From an uncultured bacterium (lineage in GTDB: Bacteria; Bacillota_A; Clostridia; Oscillospirales; Oscillospiraceae), in NCBI GenBank assembly GCA_945917385.1, contig CAMEHJ010000100.1:1-5342 (forward strand): a stretch of DNA of 5,342 nt. The letters run 5' to 3'. The position numbers were made by a program, and so were the translations under genes. How positions within the stretch are numbered: position 1 is the first letter of the stretch; each line of letters opens with the position of its first letter. The notes below the pieces were generated by a model that saw only the letters and a program-made list of their open reading frames with translations, did not search any database and was not told where the DNA came from. This document shows positions 1-5,148 of the stretch, in pieces.

Positions 1-948
1 GGTCTGAACCAGCAGCTCAGCCTGCCCCTGTACTACATCCATGAGCAGGGCTGGGACGTAGAGAACGGCTTCAATCTGGAGCTTTCGGTTTTTGCTCAGG
101 GCTCCGGCATCAACGAGGCTCTTGGCTCCGGCCTTGTGGACGTGTTTACCATTGGCGCGGCGGGCATTTCCTCCTGCTGTGTGTATGACGCGGTTTACCT
201 CTATTCGCATGAGAACTCCGGCGCCGGACAGAACTTCATGGTTCGCGCGGACAGCGACGTTGCCCAGGTGAAGGGCGAGCTGGCTGAGTTCCCCGAGGTG
301 TACGGAAGCGTTGAGACCCTCAAGGATAAGGAATTTCTGCTCCCCATGGGCACGGCAGCTCAAATTCTTGTGGATGTTTATCTCCAGCAGTTCGGTCTCA
401 CCGAGGACGATGTGACTCTCATCAACATGAATGATGATGCCGCATATCAGGCTTTCGTCTCCGGCGAGGCAGACTTTGCCAAGACCAGCTATCCCACCGC
501 AGACAAATATGACGCCCAGAAATACGTTGTAGCCTGCGGCATGGACAGCCTGAACGTTCCCTACTATGACAATCTGCTCTGCTCTCGCGCCTTCTTCGAG
601 GATGCCAGCAAGCATGACGCGCTGGTCAGCTTTGTCGTACAGATGATCCGCGCAGCCGAAGCATTCCAGGATGACGAGGTTCTGATGAACGCCATGCTGG
701 ACTACTACAATTTCTGCGGCGTAACCGTTGACGCTAATTCTATAAAGCATCAGGTACTTGAGCGCCCCTACTTCACTTACGAGCAGCTCCGCAGCACGGA
801 TTCAAGCGCTTCCTTCAAGCTGATCGCCGACTTCTATGAGCAGGTCGGAAATATCACTTCCGAGGATCTGGAAAAGGTGAAGAACAATATGGATACCACC
901 ATCCTCGCGGAAGCACTCGACGCCTATGCCGCGGCCTACGTCAAGTAA
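1..948 (+). CDS. NitT/TauT-type ABC transporter substrate-binding protein (5' truncated)
   Basis: Extracytoplasmic solute-binding protein that would deliver a small anionic ligand to the permeases encoded next. The frame is open from base 1 to TAA at 946-948, giving 315 visible residues; the start and any lipoprotein signal lie upstream. The visible N-terminal part follows the SsuA/TauA/NMT1-like pattern: a LPLYYIHEQGW helix, then GFNLELSVFAQGSGINEAL, then a VDVFTIG strand. Further on are a QNFMVRADSD segment, a PMGTAAQ turn typical of the anion-contacting region between the two lobes, and FVSGEADFA. At 315 residues plus the missing leader, it is close to the family's usual 320-350. The GTG at 136 is an internal valine codon, not a start, because homologous sequence continues upstream of it. 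Family assignment is firm; ligand is unknown (sulfonate, taurine, nitrate, thiamine precursor and others occur in this family). Confidence 0.9.
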   Translation, partial: GLNQQLSLPLYYIHEQGWDVENGFNLELSVFAQGSGINEALGSGLVDVFTIGAAGISSCCVYDAVYLYSHENSGAGQNFMVRADSDVAQVKGELAEFPEVYGSVETLKDKEFLLPMGTAAQILVDVYLQQFGLTEDDVTLINMNDDAAYQAFVSGEADFAKTSYPTADKYDAQKYVVACGMDSLNVPYYDNLLCSRAFFEDASKHDALVSFVVQMIRAAEAFQDDEVLMNAMLDYYNFCGVTVDANSIKHQVLERPYFTYEQLRSTDSSASFKLIADFYEQVGNITSEDLEKVKNNMDTTILAEALDAYAAAYVK

Positions 949-966
949 AAATTGAGCTAATTCTCG

Positions 967-1003
967 AACAGATGAGGCCGCGCAAGCCGTGGCCTCATTT
1001 GTT
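967..1003 (+). terminator. Intercistronic hairpin after the binding-protein gene (attenuator or mRNA-stabilising stem)
   Basis: Left arm 967-982 and right arm 988-1003 form a 16-bp stem with two G-U pairs around a 5-base CAAGC loop. The core is ATGAGGCC (972-979) pairing with GGCCTCAT (991-998). The T-rich part (TTTGTT) is mostly within the stem and is followed by seven A's, so the U-tract is weak for a full intrinsic terminator. Its place, 18 bases after the binding-protein stop and directly before the permease ribosome binding site, suggests partial termination or protection of the upstream mRNA, which would give more binding protein than membrane components. Confidence 0.6.
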
Positions 1004-1022
1004 AAAAAAAGGAGAAACAACC

Positions 1023-1814
1023 ATGACGTTACTGCATAAAAATCAGAGGGCCTTTCGGCTTAAAGTAATTTCAATCCTCTCTCTGTTTGCCTTTTTCCTG
1101 ATATGGTATCTGGTGACTGATGTTTTCCGGCTGGCGCCCGCTACGCTCCTGCCGTCGCCGGTAAAGGCGTTCCAGACCGCCATCGTCAAGTTCACATCCA
1201 AAAAGCCCGACGGCTCCACGCTGCCCACGCATATTTTTTCCAGTCTGCGTGTGTCGGTGATGGGCTTTTGTTTCGGTGCGTGCATAGGGGTTCCGCTTGG
1301 CGTGGTCATGGCATGGTGGGAGCCTATGGATATTATGCTGAAGCCGGTATTTGACTTTTTCCGGAACATTCCTCCCATCGCGTGGATACCCATTATGATT
1401 ATCCTTCTGGGCATCGGCGTGGTGGCGAAGGCGGCCATCGTGTTTCTGTCGGCGTTTATTCCGTGCGTGGTCAATTCCTATACGGGAATAAAGTCCGTGA
1501 AGCAGGTTCACATCTGGGTGGGACAGACCTTCGGCGCGTCAAAGCTGCGGATTTTGTTCAAGGTGGCCATTCCCTCGGCCCTCCCCTATATCTTCACCGG
1601 CCTTAAAGTCTCGCTCAACTCCTCCTGGGGCTGTCTGGTGGCGGCGGAAATGCTCGGCTCCGACAGCGGTCTGGGGTATATGATTCAGATCGGCCGGCTT
1701 CTGTGCAGGGCGGATATTATCATTGTGGGCATGATCGTTATCGGCGTCTGCGGAACCATACTCTCCGCGCTGTTGGATCTGCTTGAGAAAGCGCTTGTGA
1801 AAGGAGACAGGTGA
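1023..1814 (+). CDS. ABC transporter permease 1, NitT/TauT (SsuC/TauC-like) type
   Basis: Inner-membrane subunit, 263 residues, of the binding-protein-dependent transport permease family; it would form half of the translocation pathway. Hydrophobic segments lie at about residues 13-31, 78-98, 117-134, 136-152, 187-212 and 232-254, matching the roughly six-helix SsuC/TauC layout. The cytoplasmic EAA-type coupling loop is at about 160-186, with GASKLRILFKVAIPSALP carrying the conserved G, the hydrophobic spacing and the final P. An IPPIAWIPI segment at 116-124 is typical of this family. ATG 1023 is chosen because AAAAAAAGGAG (1004-1014) lies 8 bases upstream; the in-frame ATG at 972 sits inside the hairpin stem with no ribosome binding site. 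The stop is 8 bases before the next permease start. The two permeases are paralogues but clearly different, so the membrane part is probably a heterodimer. Confidence 0.92.
   Translation: MTLLHKNQRAFRLKVISILSLFAFFLIWYLVTDVFRLAPATLLPSPVKAFQTAIVKFTSKKPDGSTLPTHIFSSLRVSVMGFCFGACIGVPLGVVMAWWEPMDIMLKPVFDFFRNIPPIAWIPIMIILLGIGVVAKAAIVFLSAFIPCVVNSYTGIKSVKQVHIWVGQTFGASKLRILFKVAIPSALPYIFTGLKVSLNSSWGCLVAAEMLGSDSGLGYMIQIGRLLCRADIIIVGMIVIGVCGTILSALLDLLEKALVKGDR
1800..1814 (+). promoter_or_regulatory. Ribosome binding region deciding the permease 2 start
   Basis: Two purine stretches overlap the end of permease 1: AAAGGAG (1800-1806) and AGGTGA (1809-1814). The second lies 8 bases before ATG 1823, an ideal distance. 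The first lies only 4 bases before an alternative GTG at 1811, which would overlap the upstream stop as GTGA and add four residues (MIHP). ATG 1823 is preferred on spacing and codon type, but GTG 1811 cannot be excluded. Confidence 0.5.
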
Positions 1815-1822
1815 TACATCCC

Positions 1823-2599
1823 ATGAGCAAAAAACTGAAGAGTTTCGTTTACCCCATTGCTGCTTTCGCCGTTTTCCTCCTTATCTGGCAGGTCAGCGTG
1901 ATGCTCGGCAATTCCGAGATCGGGTTTCCCACGCCCATAGATGTTTTCAAAGAGTTCTTTTATATGCTGACGCACAAGGTCGGCAACTATTACACGGTCA
2001 TCGGGCATGTGCTGTGGAGCCTCAGCCGTGTGCTCATCGGATTTGGCATAGCGGGCGTTCTCGGCATTATACTGGGACTGACCATGGGCTGGTTCAGGTA
2101 TGTCCGCGCGGTCATGATGCCGGTGTTCAACCTGCTGCGTCCGATCGCGCCGCTGGCGTGGATTCCTCTTGCCATTCTCTGGTTCGGCATTGGGGAGAAA
2201 TATAAGTATTTCCTTATCTTCATAGCGGCCTTTGTGCCCTTCACGCTGAATGCCTTCGCGGGAGCCAGTCATGTGGATAAGCAGCTTATTGGGGCTGCAA
2301 AAATGCTGGGCGCGTCCGATTCCCAGTTGTTTTTTGACATTGTTGTTCCTGCGGCGATACCGTCCATCTTCTCCGGCGCTCAGGTCGCGCTTTCAAACTC
2401 GTGGATGACGATGCTTGCCGCGGAAATGGTGTGCGCCACGGAGGGCGTCGGCTGGATAATTATCGCAGGGCAGAGCGTGAACGACATGACGCAGATGATC
2501 GCCGGAATGCTGGCCATCGGAATTGTAGGGTTGCTGCTGGCGACCGGGATGAGAAAACTCGAAGGGAGATGCCTCGTATGGAACAATCAAGGAAGGTAA
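1823..2599 (+). CDS. ABC transporter permease 2, NitT/TauT (SsuC/TauC-like) type
   Basis: Second inner-membrane subunit, 258 residues from ATG 1823 (262 if the GTG at 1811 is used). Hydrophobic segments lie at about residues 8-27, 66-90, 107-123, 128-146, 181-203 and 222-242. The coupling loop to the ATPases is at about 153-180 with GAAKMLGASDSQLFFDIVVP, a good EAA-loop match (the A-A, G-A-S and terminal P positions are present). IAPLAWIPLAILWFGIG (108-124) is the counterpart of the IPPIAWIPI segment of permease 1. Length is normal for the family. The last 22 bases overlap the start of ATPase 1, indicating translational coupling and roughly matched synthesis. Together with permease 1 it probably forms a heterodimeric channel, unlike the single permease of SsuABC and TauABC. 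Substrate specificity cannot be inferred from it. Confidence 0.92.
   Translation: MSKKLKSFVYPIAAFAVFLLIWQVSVMLGNSEIGFPTPIDVFKEFFYMLTHKVGNYYTVIGHVLWSLSRVLIGFGIAGVLGIILGLTMGWFRYVRAVMMPVFNLLRPIAPLAWIPLAILWFGIGEKYKYFLIFIAAFVPFTLNAFAGASHVDKQLIGAAKMLGASDSQLFFDIVVPAAIPSIFSGAQVALSNSWMTMLAAEMVCATEGVGWIIIAGQSVNDMTQMIAGMLAIGIVGLLLATGMRKLEGRCLVWNNQGR
2562..2568 (+). promoter_or_regulatory. Ribosome binding site deciding the ATPase 1 start
   Basis: AAGGGAG lies inside the permease 2 coding region, 9 bases before ATG 2578 and directly abutting an in-frame ATG at 2569. The spacing excludes 2569 and supports 2578 as the start. A much earlier in-frame ATG at 2401 would add an Arg/Asp-rich stretch with no resemblance to ABC ATPases. 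Confidence 0.7.
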
Positions 2600-3342
2600 A
2601 GCTCTCATGCAAGGATATGAGCAAAACCTTCAAGACTCCCAATGGGGATTTTGAGGTGCTCAGGAAGCTTTCATTTGACGTTTACGAAAACGAGTTTCTG
2701 GTCATTTTCGGCCCCGGGCAATGCGGCAAGACTACCCTGCTCAATATTCTCGCCGGGCTCGAGAGCTGCGAGGGGCAGGTATCCCACAACGGAAATCCCG
2801 TAACGGTGCCGGAGCCTTCAAGGGCAATGGTGTATCAGACGATGGCGCTTTTCCCGTGGATGACGGTAATGGGAAACGTCAGCTTCAGCCAGAAGATGAA
2901 GAAAGTGCCAAAGGCAAAAAGAAAAGAAATCGCGCAGAAGTTCATAGACCTCGTCGGACTCACCGGCTTTGAAAACAGCTATCCGGTGCAGTTGTCCGGC
3001 GGAATGAAGCAGCGTGTGGGTATCGCGAGAGCCTACTGCTGCGACCCTGATGTGCTGCTGATGGACGAGCCCTTTGGCCATCTTGACGCGCAGACGCGCT
3101 ACATGATGCAGGAACTCATCGGAGAAATCTGGGAAAAAGAGAAGCGGACGGTCATTTTTGTTACGAATAATATCGAGGAGGCGCTGTACCTCGCCGACCG
3201 CATCCTGCTGCTCAGCGATTGCCCCGGTCAGATTTGCGAAGAATACAAAATTGACCTGCCGCGTCCCCGCAGCCTTGTCTCTCCGGAATTTCTGAAGCTG
3301 CGCAAGACGATTACGGAACGCATGAACAGTACCACGGGCTGA
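2578..3342 (+). CDS. ABC transporter ATPase 1, NitT/TauT type, with altered Walker A and H-loop
   Basis: Cytoplasmic nucleotide-binding subunit, 254 residues, normal length for SsuB/TauB/NrtD-like ATPases. Motifs in order: Walker A GPGQCGKTT at 45-53 (K51 present), Q-loop Q87 in VYQTMALFPWMTV, a consensus-type signature LSGGMKQR at 139-146, Walker B VLLMDEP with D163 and catalytic E164, D-loop GHLD at 167-170, and an H-loop region FVTNNIEEA in which the usual histidine is N197. Two departures are seen: Walker A reads GPGQCGK rather than the common GPSGCGK, and the switch histidine is Asn (AAT at 3166-3168). The frame is intact across both, so these are substitutions rather than decay. The gene overlaps permease 2 by 22 bases and ends 11 bases before ATPase 2. 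It probably heterodimerises with ATPase 2; it is likely a poor hydrolase at its own Walker A site but supplies a good signature motif to its partner. Confidence 0.93.
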   Translation: MEQSRKVKLSCKDMSKTFKTPNGDFEVLRKLSFDVYENEFLVIFGPGQCGKTTLLNILAGLESCEGQVSHNGNPVTVPEPSRAMVYQTMALFPWMTVMGNVSFSQKMKKVPKAKRKEIAQKFIDLVGLTGFENSYPVQLSGGMKQRVGIARAYCCDPDVLLMDEPFGHLDAQTRYMMQELIGEIWEKEKRTVIFVTNNIEEALYLADRILLLSDCPGQICEEYKIDLPRPRSLVSPEFLKLRKTITERMNSTTG

Positions 3343-3353
3343 GGAGAGTAGAC

Positions 3354-4097
3354 ATGGAAGACAGAAAAGTCAAAGTCAAGGTATCCAATCTGACAAAGAA
3401 ATTCGGAAATCTGCTGGTTTTGGACGATGTATCGTTCGATGTATATGACGGTGAGTTTCTGTGCATTGTCGGGCCTACGGGCTGCGGCAAGACGACCTTT
3501 CTCAACAGTCTCACCCATCTGTATGAGCCGACTGCGGGAAGTATCCTGCTTGAGGGGGAAGAAATTGACCTGCGCAGGCATAACATCGCCTATATCTTTC
3601 AGGAGTATTCCGCCATGGAATGGCTGACGGTGCGGCAGAATGTAAGGTTCGGACTGGAAATAAAGCGGGCTTATAAGGATATTGACAAGAAGGTAGACAA
3701 CGCGCTTGAGCTTGTCGGCCTTGCCCCCTTTGCCGACTACTACCCCAAACAGCTTTCGGCAAGTATGCTCCAGCGGGTCGTGATCGCAAGGGCGTTCGCA
3801 ACCGAGCCGGACCTTCTGCTGATGGATGAGCCTTATGGACAGTTGGACATTAACCTGAGATTCAAACTGGAGGACGAAGTAATCCGGCTTTGCAAGCAGA
3901 CCGCAACCACGGTTATCTTTATTACCCACAATATTGAGGAGGCCGTTTATCTGGGCGACAGAATCATTGTGTTGACGAACAAACCCACCTCCATAAAGGA
4001 AATCGTAATGAACGACATGCCTCACCCCCGCGACATCGCGGCGCCCGACTTTGTAGAGATGCGCAACGAAATTACCGACCTCATCAAATGGTGGTAG
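3354..4097 (+). CDS. ABC transporter ATPase 2, NitT/TauT type, with degenerate signature motif
   Basis: Second cytoplasmic ATPase, 247 residues, preceded by GAGGAG (3341-3346) 7 bases before ATG 3354; this site overlaps the ATPase 1 stop. Motifs in order: consensus Walker A GPTGCGKTT at 40-48 (K46), Q-loop Q83 in FQEYSAMEWLTV, signature LSASMLQR at 134-141, Walker B LLLMDEP with D158 and E159, D-loop GQLD at 162-165, and H-loop ITHNIEEA with H192. The signature differs from LSGGQ/LSGGM at both glycines (A136, S137), residues that normally pack against the gamma phosphate of the ATP bound to the partner. Everything needed to bind and hydrolyse ATP at its own Walker A is present. Paralogous to ATPase 1 but strongly diverged, so not a recent duplication. 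The next gene follows after 39 bases. Confidence 0.93.
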   Translation: MEDRKVKVKVSNLTKKFGNLLVLDDVSFDVYDGEFLCIVGPTGCGKTTFLNSLTHLYEPTAGSILLEGEEIDLRRHNIAYIFQEYSAMEWLTVRQNVRFGLEIKRAYKDIDKKVDNALELVGLAPFADYYPKQLSASMLQRVVIARAFATEPDLLLMDEPYGQLDINLRFKLEDEVIRLCKQTATTVIFITHNIEEAVYLGDRIIVLTNKPTSIKEIVMNDMPHPRDIAAPDFVEMRNEITDLIKWW

Positions 4098-4136
4098 GCA
4101 CGAAGCAGCGTGAATACGTAAGAAAGAGGCAACACA

Positions 4137-5078
4137 ATGGATTATTACATAGGAGTAGACTCTGGCGGGTCAAAGACCGAGTTCGTCCTTGCCGACGAGA
4201 TGGGTCATGTGCTGCAGCGCGCTGTGGACAGCGGCTGCAACCCGCTTGATAAAGGGCCGGATGTGGCCGGTGAAATTATCCTGAGAAATGTTGAGCAGCT
4301 TGCCGAAAAAGCACCGAAGCGGGTGTGCTCCATTTATGCGGGCATTGCCGGTGCGAACCATGTGGATATGCACCTTACGGAGCTGATCAGGCACAAGCTG
4401 GGCGGTGCAAAGGTCAGGATAGAAGATGACCGGCGTATTGTTGTCTCCGGCACACTGGGCCATGCGGACGGCTGCGGCATGATATGCGGAACGGGATCTT
4501 CTCTTTCCATCATTATCGGGGAGGAGCCGATCCGTCAGGTGGGCGGATTGGGCTACCTGATAGACACCGGCGGCAGCGGTTATGAGCTGGGTCAGGCGGG
4601 TCTGCGGCAGGCGTGCCGCTACCTGGACGGCAGGGGCGAGTACACCGTACTTGCCGAGCTGATCACGAAGGCGCTGGGCAAAAACCCGTGGGAGGGACTG
4701 GCGGACATATATGCCGGCGGGCGTCCCTTCATTGCCTCCCTTGCCCACACGGTATTTGAGGGGATGGAGCTTGGGGACAGCGTTTGCCGGCAGTTGGTGG
4801 AGGAAGCGGCATATAAGCTGTCGGAGCTTACCTTTGCCGCCGAAAAATTCTTCGCAGGGGAGTTCCCCGTGGTAATGACCGGCGGAATTTTCAATGCCTA
4901 CCCGGAATATGTCCGGCTCGTCTGTGACAAAGCTTCCCCGAGGGCAAGGATGATTATGGCGGAGGTTCCCCCGGTCTACGGTGCGCTTGTGGAAGCCATG
5001 TGGCAGAACGGGCGTGTGGCGGACGCGAGCGTGCGCAGCAACTTCATGAGCGGCCTTTCGCCTACTTTTTGCGAATAA
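4137..5078 (+). CDS. BadF/BadG/BcrA/BcrD-family ATPase, N-acetylglucosamine-kinase-like
   Basis: Cytoplasmic protein of 313 residues with the actin/hexokinase-type ATP-binding fold. Motifs: phosphate-1 loop DSGGSKTEF at 8-16 (family form DGGGTKT), an EDD segment at 96-98 near the position of the catalytic aspartate of sugar kinases, phosphate-2 loop GMICGTGSS at 114-122, GGLGYLIDTGGSGYELG at 136-152, and an adenosine-type motif VVMTGGIF at 245-252. Length and motif order fit the GlcNAc-kinase-like branch (COG2971 type). The Fe-S dehydratase activators of the same superfamily are shorter and are not matched as well. The usual GDEGS loop reads DTGGS here. AAGAGG lies about 7 bases before ATG 4137. 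It follows the ATPase genes after 39 bases and precedes the sulfatase, so it may phosphorylate the imported or desulfated sugar; the substrate is inferred, not shown. Confidence 0.85.
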   Translation: MDYYIGVDSGGSKTEFVLADEMGHVLQRAVDSGCNPLDKGPDVAGEIILRNVEQLAEKAPKRVCSIYAGIAGANHVDMHLTELIRHKLGGAKVRIEDDRRIVVSGTLGHADGCGMICGTGSSLSIIIGEEPIRQVGGLGYLIDTGGSGYELGQAGLRQACRYLDGRGEYTVLAELITKALGKNPWEGLADIYAGGRPFIASLAHTVFEGMELGDSVCRQLVEEAAYKLSELTFAAEKFFAGEFPVVMTGGIFNAYPEYVRLVCDKASPRARMIMAEVPPVYGALVEAMWQNGRVADASVRSNFMSGLSPTFCE

Positions 5079-5091
5079 CTTTGATTTATAC

Positions 5092-5134
5092 CGTATCGCC
5101 GCGGTACGGCTGCGGCGATGCGTTTTACCTTTTA
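5092..5134 (+). terminator. Probable intrinsic terminator or attenuator between kinase and sulfatase
   Basis: Arms 5092-5102 and 5112-5122 form an 11-bp GC-rich stem (one G-U pair) around a 9-base loop. TTTT, ACC and then TTTT follow directly. This has the form of a rho-independent terminator. A competing 5-bp hairpin pairs CCGTA (5091-5095) with TACGG (5105-5109) and cannot coexist with the main stem, which leaves room for attenuation. The sulfatase ribosome binding site begins at 5136, right after the T tract, and no convincing promoter lies between, so partial read-through is likely. Confidence 0.6.
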
Positions 5135-5148
5135 TAAAGGAGCGGAAA

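Noticed and set aside
136..948. GTG at 136 as a start of the binding protein
   Set aside because: The same frame is open to base 1 and encodes family-typical sequence (LPLYYIHEQGW, GSGINEAL) before this codon.
972..1022. ATG at 972 as the permease 1 start
   Set aside because: It is inside the left arm of a hairpin, has no ribosome binding site and would add a non-family, basic leader; ATG 1023 has a strong site.
2401..2577. N-terminal extension of ATPase 1 back to ATG 2401
   Set aside because: It overlaps the permease 2 C-terminal helices, the peptide is Arg/Asp-rich and unlike ABC ATPases, and a good ribosome binding site precedes ATG 2578.
2710..2736. Frameshift or sequencing error explaining the odd Walker A
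   Set aside because: The frame is intact on both sides and two further substitutions in the same predicted ATP site support a real change.
4098..4136. Regulatory site in the ATPase 2 to kinase spacer
   Set aside because: Only a 4-bp CACG/CGTG pairing and a TACGTA palindrome are present, both expected by chance; the spacer looks like a plain ribosome binding leader.
5079..5148. Promoter for the sulfatase (TTGATT at 5081, TATAAA at 5133)
   Set aside because: The two boxes are 46 bases apart and the TATAAA overlaps the ribosome binding site, so they do not make a sigma-70-type promoter.
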